NCBI GenBank assembly: GCA_903835235.1
Contig: CAILMF010000026.1
Location: 186,001 to 250,000 of the forward strand
Direction: 5' to 3'
DNA length: 64,000 nucleotides
From: an uncultured Rhodospirillales bacterium
GTDB taxonomy: Bacteria; Pseudomonadota; Alphaproteobacteria; Acetobacterales; Acetobacteraceae
The first letter of the stretch is position 1. Every line of letters starts with the position of its first letter. Below the pieces are notes generated by a model. It was not told where the DNA came from. It saw only the letters and a program-made list of their open reading frames with translations, and ran no database searches. The translations under genes and the position numbers were made by a program. This document shows, in pieces, positions 17,574 to 25,834 of the stretch.

Positions 17574-19073
17574 ATGACCGAGGATGTCAGCCTGCGCGAG
17601 CGGGTGAAGGAACCGCCGAGCGCGTTGCTGGTAGAGAGCTATTATCGCGGCTCGGTCGCGCGGGCGCAGCAGCACATCTTCGCGCCGGAGATGTGGGTGC
17701 ACCTGGCGCATGGGCTGATGCTGGAGCGGCAGGGCATTGTGGCGCCGGCAGCGATGCGCCTGGTGCTGCGGGAGGTGCTGCGGCTGGCCGAGGCGGGGCC
17801 GGATGCGGTGGCGGTGGATTACCGACAGGAGGATCTCTACAGCTACGTCGAGAAGGCGCTGGTGCAGGCGCTGGGCGCGGATGTCGGCGGGCGGCTGCAT
17901 ACCGGGCGCAGCAGGAACGACCTGAACGTGACCACCTGGCGCATGGCGCTGCGCGGGCAGTTGCTGGAGGCGTTGGGACTGCTGGGCGCGCTGCGCGGCA
18001 CGCTGCTGCGGCTGGCGGAACGCGACGCCGATGTGGTGATGCCCGGCTATACGCATACGCAGCACGCCCAGCCCGTGACCTTCGGCTACTGGCTGCTGAG
18101 TGCGGCGGATGTGCTGGCGCGCGACCATCAGCGGCTGATGGGCGCGCTGGCGCATGCGGATGCGAACCCGCTGGGCGCCGGGGCGCTGACGACGACGGCG
18201 TTTCCGCTGGACCGGATGATGACGACGGAGCTGCTTGGCTTCGCGGCGCCGTTGGAGAGTGCCTATGACGCCGTATCCTCCCGCGATGATGCGCTGGAGG
18301 CGGCGGGGGCGATGGCGGTGCTGATGGCGTTCCTCTCGCGCCTGGCGACCAACCTGCAGAATTGGTCCACCTGGGAATACGGCTTTGTCGAGTTGGCGGA
18401 CCGGCATTCCGCGGTGTCCTCGATCATGCCGCAGAAGAAGAACCCGGTGGCGTTGGAGCATCTGAAGGCCGCGGCCGGTGCGGTGCAGGGTGCGCTGGTG
18501 GCGGCGCTGGCGGCGACGAAGAATACCGAGTTCGCCGATGTGAACGACGCGGTGACTTCCGTGAATGAGCCGGTGCTGGATGCGTGTTTGCGGACGCGGC
18601 GGATTCTGGCGCTGCTGGAAGAAGTCTTCGCACACCTGACGCTGAATGCGCCGCGCATGGCCAGCGCGGCGGCACAGGGGTTCGGCAGCGCGACGGAGCT
18701 GGCGGATGTGATCGTGCGGGAAACCGGCATGAGCTTCCGCATGGCGCATAACGTGGTGGCGCTGGTGGTGCGGGATGCGCTGGCGGCGGGGCGCACCAGC
18801 GACGCGCTGCGCAGCGCGGATGTGGATGCGGCGGCGGTGGTGCTGTTCGGCAAGCCGCTGGGGCTGAGCGCGGCGGCAGTGGCGCAGGCGCTGGACCCCG
18901 CGGCGAATATCGCGGCGCGGACGGTGCTGGGTGGGCCCGCGACCTTGCCGGCGATGCTGGTTTCGCGGCGGGCGGCATTGGCGCGGGATGAGGCAGCGGT
19001 GGCGGCCGTGGCGGCGCGGGTGGCGGCGGCGCGGGCGGATTGCTTCGCGCGGGCCAGGGCCAGGGCTGAATAG
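17574..19073 (+). CDS. Argininosuccinate lyase-like protein of the fumarase/aspartase superfamily
   Basis: 499 residues, longer than typical ArgH (about 460). The superfamily blocks are clear: HTGRSRNDLNVT near residue 118, PGYTHTQHAQPVTFGYW near residue 160, and the catalytic serine loop SSIMPQKKNPVALE near residue 282. The N-terminal WGGRF motif of biosynthetic ArgH is missing and no arg gene is nearby. Because it is embedded among three Bug receptor genes, a catabolic lyase seems more likely: one that releases fumarate from an N-substituted aspartate, as EDDS lyase does. That substrate idea is inference only. Confidence 0.75.
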   Translation: MTEDVSLRERVKEPPSALLVESYYRGSVARAQQHIFAPEMWVHLAHGLMLERQGIVAPAAMRLVLREVLRLAEAGPDAVAVDYRQEDLYSYVEKALVQALGADVGGRLHTGRSRNDLNVTTWRMALRGQLLEALGLLGALRGTLLRLAERDADVVMPGYTHTQHAQPVTFGYWLLSAADVLARDHQRLMGALAHADANPLGAGALTTTAFPLDRMMTTELLGFAAPLESAYDAVSSRDDALEAAGAMAVLMAFLSRLATNLQNWSTWEYGFVELADRHSAVSSIMPQKKNPVALEHLKAAAGAVQGALVAALAATKNTEFADVNDAVTSVNEPVLDACLRTRRILALLEEVFAHLTLNAPRMASAAAQGFGSATELADVIVRETGMSFRMAHNVVALVVRDALAAGRTSDALRSADVDAAAVVLFGKPLGLSAAAVAQALDPAANIAARTVLGGPATLPAMLVSRRAALARDEAAVAAVAARVAAARADCFARARARAE

Positions 19074-19128
19074 CGCTTGGCGCGCGGTGACCGCCGCGCG
19101 CTAAGCTGCGGCAACGAAGGAGGCCGCG

Positions 19129-20082
19129 ATGCATCTGCCACGCCGTTCCCTGCTGGGGTTGTTCGCGGCTTCCAGCGCCTGGGCGCAGAGCTTTCCGGAA
19201 CGGCCGGTGCGGCTGGTGGTGCCGCGGGCGCCGGGCGGAGGTTCCGACAATCTCGCGCGGGTCTTCGCGGGGCCGCTGGGCCTGCGCCTGGGGCAGAGCG
19301 TCGTCATCGAGAACAAGCCGGATGCGACGGCGGTGCTGGGCGCCGAGCTGGTGGCGCATGCGCGGGCGGATGGCCATACGCTGTACCTGGCGGATAACAG
19401 TTTCTACCAGAACCCCGCGGTCATCGGCGCCCTGCCCTACGACACGCTGCGCGACTTCAGCGGCGTGACGATGCTGGCGGAAGCGCCCGTGGTGCTGCTG
19501 CTGAACCCCGCGGTGCCCGCGCGCAACCTGGCGGAGCTGGTGGCCTATGCGAAGGCGAACCCGGGCAAGCTGAGCTATGCGTCCGGCGGCGTGGGGGCGA
19601 GCACGCATCTGGCCGGCGTGCAGTTCAATCTCTCGGCGGGGATCGAGACGCTGCATGTGCCGTTCCGATCCTCCGGCCCGGCGGTGACGGCGCTGCTCTC
19701 CCGCCAGGTGGACATGCAGTATGGCGGGATGAGCTCGGCGCGGCAGTTGATTGAGACCGGGCAGGTGCGGGCCGTGGCCGTCACGGGTGGGCGGCGGGAG
19801 CCGGCGATCCCTGACGTGCCGACCTTTGCGCAGGCGGGGTTCGCGGGCGTGGATATCACCAGCATCTGGGGGCTGCACGCGCCGGCGGCGACGCCGATGG
19901 GGCCGCGGCGGGCGATGCGCGATGCCATTGCCGCGACCTTTGCCGAGCCGGAGGTGGCGGCGCGGCTGTCGCAGCTGGGGTTCACGCCGCTGGTGACGAC
20001 GCCGGAGGCGCATCAGCGCGCGACGGAGGAATTGGTGGCGCGCTGGATCGAGATCGGGAAGCGCGTGAACCTGAAGGAGTAG
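19129..20082 (+). CDS. Bug/TctC-family periplasmic solute receptor
   Basis: 317 residues. The leader contains PRRSLLGLF and ends near SSAWAQS. Mature motifs are RLVVPRAPGGGSDNLAR, IENKPDATAVLG and SGGVGASTHL. It has one of the best ribosome sites in the window, AAGGAGG 5 bp before the ATG, implying its own strong translation despite a 55-bp gap after the lyase gene. The SDR gene follows after 5 bp. Confidence 0.92.
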   Translation: MHLPRRSLLGLFAASSAWAQSFPERPVRLVVPRAPGGGSDNLARVFAGPLGLRLGQSVVIENKPDATAVLGAELVAHARADGHTLYLADNSFYQNPAVIGALPYDTLRDFSGVTMLAEAPVVLLLNPAVPARNLAELVAYAKANPGKLSYASGGVGASTHLAGVQFNLSAGIETLHVPFRSSGPAVTALLSRQVDMQYGGMSSARQLIETGQVRAVAVTGGRREPAIPDVPTFAQAGFAGVDITSIWGLHAPAATPMGPRRAMRDAIAATFAEPEVAARLSQLGFTPLVTTPEAHQRATEELVARWIEIGKRVNLKE

Positions 20083-20087
20083 GCGCC

Positions 20088-20888
20088 ATGGCGGGACGGC
20101 TGGCGGGCAAGATTGCCATCGTGACCGGCGCGGGCAGCGTCGGGCCTGGCTGGGGCAATGGGCGGGCGACGGCGGTGCTGTTTGCGCGGGAAGGCGCCAC
20201 CGTGGTGGTGGTGGATGCGGTGCGCGCGGCGGCCGAGGCGACGGCGGAGATCATCCAGGGCGAGGGCTTCCAGTGCGGCGTGCTGGAATGCGACGTGACC
20301 GAGGAGGCGAGCGTCGCCGCCATGGTGGCAGAGGTGCTGGCGCGGCACGGGCGCGTGGATGTGCTGCACAACAATGTCGGCGGCAGCATTCCGGGCGGGC
20401 CGGAGGAGATGAGCTACGCGCAGTTCAAGGCGCAGCTGGATTTGAATGTGGGCAGCGTGTTCCTGACCTGCCAGCAGGTGTTGCCGGTGATGGTGCGACA
20501 GGGTGCGGGCGCCATCGTCAATGTCGGCTCGGTGGGTGGGGCGCGGCATTTGGGGCATGACCATGCCGGGTACACCGCGGGCAAGGCCGGGCTGGTGAAG
20601 CTGGGGCAGGCGCTGGCGGTGCGGTATGGGCGGCACGGCGTGCGCGTGAACACTGTCGTGCCGGGGTTGATCGACACGCCGCTGCTGGAAGTGCGCGTGG
20701 CGAAGCAGAAGGGCCGCGCCGACCTGGCCACGCTGAAGACCGAGGCGGCGACGCGGGTGCCGCTGGGGCGGCGCGGCGATGGCTGGGACATTGCCTATGC
20801 CGCGCTGTACCTGGCTTCCGACGAGGCGCGGTATGTGACCGGCACCGAGCTGCTGGTGGATGGCGGGTTGCTGGCGCGGGCGCCGTAG
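20088..20888 (+). CDS. SDR-family oxidoreductase
   Basis: 266 residues, classical short-chain dehydrogenase. The cofactor motif TGAGSVGPGWGNG is longer than the usual TGxxxGxG, with an insertion after the second Gly. NNVG follows near residue 90, the catalytic Ser in VGSVGGARH, and YTAGK as the Tyr/Lys pair. An acidic residue at the end of beta-2 (VVDAVR) favours NAD. Last gene of the Bug/lyase operon; probably oxidises an alcohol intermediate of the imported compound, which is not identified. Confidence 0.88.
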   Translation: MAGRLAGKIAIVTGAGSVGPGWGNGRATAVLFAREGATVVVVDAVRAAAEATAEIIQGEGFQCGVLECDVTEEASVAAMVAEVLARHGRVDVLHNNVGGSIPGGPEEMSYAQFKAQLDLNVGSVFLTCQQVLPVMVRQGAGAIVNVGSVGGARHLGHDHAGYTAGKAGLVKLGQALAVRYGRHGVRVNTVVPGLIDTPLLEVRVAKQKGRADLATLKTEAATRVPLGRRGDGWDIAYAALYLASDEARYVTGTELLVDGGLLARAP

Positions 20889-20915
20889 GCGGATACGCGC
20901 TACGGCCTTTGTTTG

Positions 20916-20966
20916 AGCGACTGATTCACCGCTTCGGTCGCTTCGCGCCTGCGCGGATCAGGCGCT
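20916..20966. repeat. Dispersed structured element, copy E3
   Basis: Terminal arms are AGCG-a-CTGAT (20916-20925) and ATCAG-g-CGCT (20957-20966), with an inner CGC-TTC-GCG hairpin. It lies at the convergent junction of the SDR gene and the Ldh2-type gene and overlaps the last three codons or so of the latter. Its flank TTTGTTTGAGCG matches copy E5. Confidence 0.75.
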
Positions 20967-22007
20967 TAGCTTAGCCGCGCCGACCTGGTCCGCCAGCGTG
21001 TCCAGCACGGCGCGGAGTGGCGCGGGCATCGGGATGCCTGTCGCTTCGCGTTCGCGGCGCTTGAGGGCGCTTTGCTCGCCGGGCATCCAGATGCGGTCGG
21101 TGCCGGGCAGGCGTTCGCTGTCGCGCAGATCGCGCACCAGGTGGTCCACGTTGCGGCGGAACTGCGCGGGGTCGCCGAAGGCCGAAATGTCGATGGCGAG
21201 GATGGCCTGGCCAGTGTTGGTGACGCTGGTGTCGTCGGCGTTGAAGTCCACCACGTCGCGGCCCATGGCGGCGCCGTTCAGCGTGCCCGCGAGCAGGCCG
21301 AGCATCAGCGCCAGGCCGTAGCCCTTGTAGCCGCCGATCGGCAGCAGCAATCCCTCATTCGCGCGCTTGGGGTCCAGCATCGGGTTGCCCTGGCGGTCGA
21401 TCATCCAACCTTCGGGCATCATCTCGCCGCGCTGGGCTTTTACTTTCACCTTGCCGTAGGCAGCGACTGTCGTGGCCATGTCCAGCACCACATCCGTCTC
21501 TTCCTCCGCCGGCACGGCGATGGCGATGGGGTTGGTGCTGAGCAGCAATTCCAGCCCGCCCCAGGGCGGCAGGTGGTTGGCGCTGCCGACCGCCATGTAC
21601 ATGCCGATCATGCCCGCCTGCATGGGCATGCGGGCGTAGAGCGAGGCCGGCCCGGCATGGTTGCCGTTGCGCACGCCGCACCAGGCGACGCCGGCCGTCT
21701 TCGCCTTGGCGATGGCGGTCTCAGCGGCGAGCGTGACCGCGAGGTGGCCGAGACCGTTGTCGCCATCGATCAGCGCGCTGGCGGCGCGTTCCTCGACGAT
21801 GTGCGGCTTGGCCTGCGGGTTCATGCCGCCGGCCAGCATGCGGCGGACGTATTGCGGCAGGCGGAAGACGCCGTGACTGTCGGCGCCGTTCAGGTCGGCT
21901 TCGGTCATCAGCGCCGCCACCTTCTGCGCGTCGGCTTCCGGCACGCCGGCAGCCACGTAGATGCCGGTGATGAAGTCCCGCAGCGTGGCGGCGCTGACGC
22001 TGCTCAT
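20958..22007 (-). CDS. Ldh2-family malate/L-lactate/ureidoglycolate-type dehydrogenase
   Basis: 349 residues of the NAD(P)-dependent Ldh2 fold, distinct from the classical Rossmann lactate dehydrogenase. Visible marks are the substrate loop ADSHGVFRLPQYV, the catalytic His in NGNHAGPASLYA, and STNPIAIAVPA with VLDMATTVAAYGK. The Met at 22007 overlaps the TGA of fahA, making it the third gene of the homogentisate operon; an in-frame Met at 22037 would extend back into fahA. Within this context it may reduce a phenyl- or hydroxyphenyl-pyruvate-type acid, but that is inference. Confidence 0.88.
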   Translation of the reverse strand: MSSVSAATLRDFITGIYVAAGVPEADAQKVAALMTEADLNGADSHGVFRLPQYVRRMLAGGMNPQAKPHIVEERAASALIDGDNGLGHLAVTLAAETAIAKAKTAGVAWCGVRNGNHAGPASLYARMPMQAGMIGMYMAVGSANHLPPWGGLELLLSTNPIAIAVPAEEETDVVLDMATTVAAYGKVKVKAQRGEMMPEGWMIDRQGNPMLDPKRANEGLLLPIGGYKGYGLALMLGLLAGTLNGAAMGRDVVDFNADDTSVTNTGQAILAIDISAFGDPAQFRRNVDHLVRDLRDSERLPGTDRIWMPGEQSALKRREREATGIPMPAPLRAVLDTLADQVGAAKLSA

Positions 22008-23293
22008 GTGCGGGCCGGCAGGATCACGCCGCGGCATTCGCCGAAGCCGATGGGGGCGGCGCCATCGCGCATGCAGCGGGCGCGAAAAATGATCTCGTCG
22101 CCGTCTTCCAGGAAGCGGCGCGTTTCGCCGTTCGGCAGGGTGATGGGCTTGCGGCCGCCCTGGGTGATTTCCAGCAGGGCGCCGAAGCCGTCCTCGGTGG
22201 TGCTGCTGATGGTGCCACTCCCAAAAAGGTCGCCGGGGTTGAGGTTGCAGCCGCCGACGGTGTGGTGCGCGACCATCTGGGCGAAGGTCCAGTAGAGATG
22301 CGCGGTGTTGGCAAGTGACAGGCGCGTCGGCTTGTCCTTGGCCTTCTTCATCGTCGGCGTCAGCAGCAGGACTTCCAACTCGCAGTCCAGCGCGCCCTGC
22401 GCCTGGTCTGCCTCATCCCACAGGTAGGGGAAGGGTTGCGGGTCGCCTTCCGGGCGCGGTGGCTGGGCGGCGCGGAATGGGGCCAGGGCTTCCGGCGTGA
22501 CCACCCAGGGGGAGATCGTCGTGCAGAAATTCTTGGCCAGGAAGGGGCCGAGCGGCTGGGCTTCCCAGCCCTGGATGTCGCGGGCAGACCAGTCGTTCAG
22601 CAGGCAATAGCCGGCGATGTGCTGCGCTGCGTCGGCGATGGCGATGGGCTCGCCCTGCGCGTTGCCGCTGCCGATCCAGACGCCGAACTCCATTTCGTAG
22701 TCCAGGTTGCGGCTGGGGCCGACGCTGGGCTCCGGCTCGCTGGCGGGCTTGCGCTGGCCGTTGGGGCGCAGCACCGGCGTGCCGCTGGGGCGGATGCTGC
22801 TGGCACGGCCGTGATAGGCCACGGGCACGTGCTTGTAGTTGGGCAGCAGCGGGGTGTCCGGGCGGAATTGCTTGCCGGCATTGGTGGCGTGGTTGATGCC
22901 GGCGAAGAAGTCCGTGTAGTCGCCGATGGTGCAGGGCAGGTGCAGCGTGGCGTCCTTGATCTTCACCAGTTCCGGCCGGGCTTCGCTGCCCTTGGCCAGC
23001 AGGGCGGAGAGGCCCACGCGCAGAGCGACGCGCGCCTCAGGCCCCATCGCGAACAGCGCGTTCAGCGTGGCGCCGGCGCCGGCCTTGGCGGCCTTCTTCG
23101 CCTCGCCCTTCAGGTGCGGCACCGCTTCCGCCAGCGGCAGGATGCGGTCGCCGATGGCGACGCCGCCACGCTTCGGCCCATCCTTCACCGAGAACACGCC
23201 GAGCGGCAGGTTCTGGATGGGGAATTCGGCATGGCCATTGGCCGAGGTGACCCAGCTTTTCAGCTTGGGGTCGTGCGTGGCGTCGAGGCTCAT
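22004..23293 (-). CDS. fahA: Fumarylacetoacetase
   Basis: 429 residues, full length. The N-terminal SH3-like part has NLPLGVFS, and the catalytic domain has GDYTDFFAGINHATNAGKQFR (metal Asp and active-site His near residue 135), PVAYHGRASSI, LDYEMEFGVWIG and WSARDIQGWE with the metal Asp. It cleaves fumarylacetoacetate to fumarate and acetoacetate, the last step of tyrosine/homogentisate breakdown. It begins 3 bp after the hmgA stop, so the two are one operon. The isomerase step between them has no gene here. Confidence 0.96.
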   Translation of the reverse strand: MSLDATHDPKLKSWVTSANGHAEFPIQNLPLGVFSVKDGPKRGGVAIGDRILPLAEAVPHLKGEAKKAAKAGAGATLNALFAMGPEARVALRVGLSALLAKGSEARPELVKIKDATLHLPCTIGDYTDFFAGINHATNAGKQFRPDTPLLPNYKHVPVAYHGRASSIRPSGTPVLRPNGQRKPASEPEPSVGPSRNLDYEMEFGVWIGSGNAQGEPIAIADAAQHIAGYCLLNDWSARDIQGWEAQPLGPFLAKNFCTTISPWVVTPEALAPFRAAQPPRPEGDPQPFPYLWDEADQAQGALDCELEVLLLTPTMKKAKDKPTRLSLANTAHLYWTFAQMVAHHTVGGCNLNPGDLFGSGTISSTTEDGFGALLEITQGGRKPITLPNGETRRFLEDGDEIIFRARCMRDGAAPIGFGECRGVILPART

Positions 23294-23296
23294 CGG

Positions 23297-24613
23297 TCAG
23301 CGTGCTCCGGTGAATGTCTTGGGGATGCCGGCCCAGGCGGCGTCGTAGTTCTGCTGCAAATGCGGGCCACTCATGAAGGCTTCGGTGGGGCGCAGCACGC
23401 CCGAGGTCTCGAACATGAAGGCCAGCGTGCCGTCCAGCTTGTGCGGCTTGAGGTCGGCGGCGATGGCGCGTTGCGTGGTCGGGGCGTCGGGGCCGTGGGC
23501 GCTCATGCGCGGGTGCAGGCTGACGCCGCCGGGGAGGAAGCCTTCCGCCTTGCCGTCATAGACGCCGTGCACCAGGCCCATGCACTCGTTCATGGTGTTG
23601 CGGTGGAACCAGGGCGGGCGGAAGGTGTTTTCCGCCACCAGCCAGCGCGGCGGGAAGATCACGAAGTCCATGTTGGCCAGTCCGGCGGTGTCGGTCGGGC
23701 TGGTGAGGACGGTGAAGATGCTGGGGTCCGGGTGGTCGAAGGTGACGGTGTTCAGCGCCATGAACCTGCTCATGTCGTACTTGTAGGGCGCGTTGTTGCC
23801 GTGCCACGCCACCACATCCAGCGGCGACCAGGCCAGCGTGGTGGCCCACAGCGCGCCCTGGTATTTCTGGACGAGTTCGGTGGGTTCGTCGCGGTCCTCG
23901 AACCAGGCCACCGGGCTGAGGAAGTCCCGCGGATTGGCCAGGCCATTGGCGCCGATGGGGCCGAGATCCGGCAGGCGGAAGGCCGCGCCGTGGTTCTCGG
24001 CGATGTAGCCGCGGCTCTCGCCATCCGGCAGGTCCACGCGGAACTTCATGCCGCAGGGGATCACCAGCAGCTCGCCGGGGCGGACTTCCAGCCGGCCGCA
24101 TTCGGTGGCGACCAGCAGGCGGCCAAGTTGCGGCACGATCAGCAACTCGCCATCGGCGTCCATGAAGACGCGCTGCATGGATTGGTTGGCGGCGTAGAGG
24201 TGGACGCTGATGCCGTGTGGCGCATCCGGCGCGCCGGTGAGGCCGAGCGTGGTCAGGCCGGCGATGAAGTCGGTGGGCGCCGAGGGCAGCGGCAGCGGGT
24301 TCCAGCGCAGGCGGTTGGGGTTGTGCGGGGCCAGCGCGCCGCACAGCGTGGGGTGCGGCAGCGGGCGGAAGGCGCCGTGGCCGGCGCTGGGGCGGATGCG
24401 GTAGAGCCAGGTGCGGCGTGCCTCGCTGCGCGGCACGGTGAAGGCGGTGCCGCTGAGCTGTTCCGCGTACAACCCGTAGGGCACGCGCTGCGGGCTGTTC
24501 ATGCCCACCGGCAGCGCGCCGGGCAGGGCCTCGGTGGCGAATTCATTGCCGAAGCCCGAGAGCAGGCCGGCTTCGGTGCCCTGCACCAGGCTGGACGACA
24601 GCGCGACGTTCAT
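23297..24613 (-). CDS. hmgA: Homogentisate 1,2-dioxygenase
   Basis: 438 residues, normal length. The N-terminus [10 protein letters not shown] and the iron site FPPRWLVAE ... [11 protein letters not shown] (first His and Glu) with SAHGPDA (third ligand region) match the family. It opens the homogentisate ring to maleylacetoacetate using O2 and Fe(II). The Met at 24613 follows GGGGAG; an upstream in-frame Met at 24718 would place coding sequence across the promoter region. First gene of hmgA-fahA-Ldh2, with an ATATG-N8-CATAT palindrome just upstream that may be its operator. Confidence 0.97.
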   Translation of the reverse strand: MNVALSSSLVQGTEAGLLSGFGNEFATEALPGALPVGMNSPQRVPYGLYAEQLSGTAFTVPRSEARRTWLYRIRPSAGHGAFRPLPHPTLCGALAPHNPNRLRWNPLPLPSAPTDFIAGLTTLGLTGAPDAPHGISVHLYAANQSMQRVFMDADGELLIVPQLGRLLVATECGRLEVRPGELLVIPCGMKFRVDLPDGESRGYIAENHGAAFRLPDLGPIGANGLANPRDFLSPVAWFEDRDEPTELVQKYQGALWATTLAWSPLDVVAWHGNNAPYKYDMSRFMALNTVTFDHPDPSIFTVLTSPTDTAGLANMDFVIFPPRWLVAENTFRPPWFHRNTMNECMGLVHGVYDGKAEGFLPGGVSLHPRMSAHGPDAPTTQRAIAADLKPHKLDGTLAFMFETSGVLRPTEAFMSGPHLQQNYDAAWAGIPKTFTGAR

Positions 24614-24628
24614 GGCGATACTCCCCGG

Positions 24629-24646
24629 ATATGATTGGTTGCATAT
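24629..24646 (-). promoter_or_regulatory. Possible operator upstream of hmgA
   Basis: ATATG-ATTGGTTG-CATAT is an inverted repeat in an unusually AT-rich patch 16 bp upstream of the hmgA start. Size and symmetry suit a helix-turn-helix repressor such as a MarR- or TetR-type protein. No such regulator is encoded in this window, so the assignment rests on symmetry, composition and position alone. Confidence 0.4.
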
Positions 24647-24680
24647 GAGAGTATTTCGGTGAGTCTGCAAGCGGGGCGGG

Positions 24681-24740
24681 TCATTCGACCACCACATTCG
24701 CTTTGCGCAATCATTCAACTACGACCTGCGCTTCGCGCAC
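24681..24740. repeat. 30-bp tandem repeat at the Bug gene 3' end
   Basis: Two units, 24681-24710 and 24711-24740. The second is the last codons of the Bug gene (REAQVVVE, stop). The first, just past its stop, reads RKANVVVE, stop in the same frame. Over the aligned 27 bases 21 match, and three of the six differences are synonymous Val codons. It looks like the relic tail of a second receptor gene or a diverged tandem duplication. Confidence 0.7.
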
Positions 24741-25682
24741 CAGGCGGCCCATGGCCTCGCGGCGCTCGGTGACGAAGGCGGCGGCTTCCGCCATGCTGCT
24801 GTTTACGATCAGGCCGCCCAGCTGGGTGAAGCGGCTCTGCACGTTGGGCTGGGCCAGGGCGTGGGCGGCGGCGGCGTGCAGCTTGGCCAGGATGGGTTCG
24901 GGCGTGCCGCCACGGGCGTACATGGCGTTCCACTCGTCCACATCCACCCGGGGCATGCCGAGTTCCCGCGTGGTGGGAACCTGCGGCATGGACGGCAGGC
25001 GGGTCTTGTAGGTCACGGCCAGGGCCTTCAGCCGGCCATCCTGGATCAGCGGCATGCTGGTGGAGACCGTGGCGAAGGCGAAGCTGACATTGCCGGCGAC
25101 CAGGTCCGGGATCACGGCGCTGCCCCCGCGATAGGGCACATGGGTGATGTCCAGCCCGGTTTCGCGCACGAAGAGCAGCGCGGCCAGGTGCGCGCCGGTG
25201 CCGTTGCCCGACGAGCCGTAGGAGAGCTGGCCCGGGCGGGCGCGGCACCAGGCGAGGAACTCGGCCACCGTATTGGCGGGGATGCTGGCGGGGATGACCA
25301 GGAATTGCGGCAGCACCACCAGCAGGGAGACGGGGGCGAAGGCGGTGGCGTAGTCGAAGCGCAGGTTCTTCAGGATGTGCGGGTTGACCACATGGCCCAG
25401 GCTGTCGACCAGCAGGGTGTAGCCATCGGGCGGGGTTTCCGCGACCACCGCCGCACCAAGGGCGCCGGCGGCGCCGCCACGGTTTTCGATGACGATGTTC
25501 TGGCCCAGCACCGCCGTCATGTGCGGCGCCATCAGCCGGGCGGAGGTATCGGTGCCGCCGCCGGGCGGATAGGGCGAGATGATGCGGATGGGGCGGTCCG
25601 GAAAGCTGCCCACCGGAGCGGCGGGTTGGGCGCGAGCCACCGCGGGTGTCGCCAATGCGGCCAGAAGGGTGCGTCGTTGCAT
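24711..25682 (-). CDS. Bug/TctC-family periplasmic solute receptor
   Basis: 323 residues. Leader [19 protein letters not shown], then [29 protein letters not shown] and [14 protein letters not shown]. It shares [15 protein letters not shown] and [11 protein letters not shown] with the receptor encoded at 16613. It sits upstream of hmgA on the same strand, separated by 97 bp that hold the palindrome and a repeat of its own tail. A role in uptake of an aromatic or phenylacetate-type acid for the homogentisate route is possible but unproven. A very long frame crossing several upstream genes is a shadow. Confidence 0.92.
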   Translation of the reverse strand: MQRRTLLAALATPAVARAQPAAPVGSFPDRPIRIISPYPPGGGTDTSARLMAPHMTAVLGQNIVIENRGGAAGALGAAVVAETPPDGYTLLVDSLGHVVNPHILKNLRFDYATAFAPVSLLVVLPQFLVIPASIPANTVAEFLAWCRARPGQLSYGSSGNGTGAHLAALLFVRETGLDITHVPYRGGSAVIPDLVAGNVSFAFATVSTSMPLIQDGRLKALAVTYKTRLPSMPQVPTTRELGMPRVDVDEWNAMYARGGTPEPILAKLHAAAAHALAQPNVQSRFTQLGGLIVNSSMAEAAAFVTERREAMGRLVREAQVVVE

Positions 25683-25834
25683 GTGGCGTTTCCTCGTTGG
25701 GCGCAGAGTGGCGTTTCGGCGGGTCGCGTCAAGTCGCGCTGGGGGCGAGGCACGCATCTGCATCGGCGGCTGCCTTGGCTCCTGCTGCGCCGCCGGATCC
25801 TGGGCGGCCTGGTGCGGTGGGGCGGGTGGCCGCG

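Noticed and set aside
17574-19073. Calling the lyase a biosynthetic argH
   Set aside because: The N-terminal WGGRF motif is missing, the length is atypical and no arginine gene is near, so only a family-level call is made.
22436-24634. A 732-residue plus-strand open frame
   Set aside because: It is antisense to fahA and hmgA, both unmistakable; Gly/Ala/Gln/His-rich shadow.
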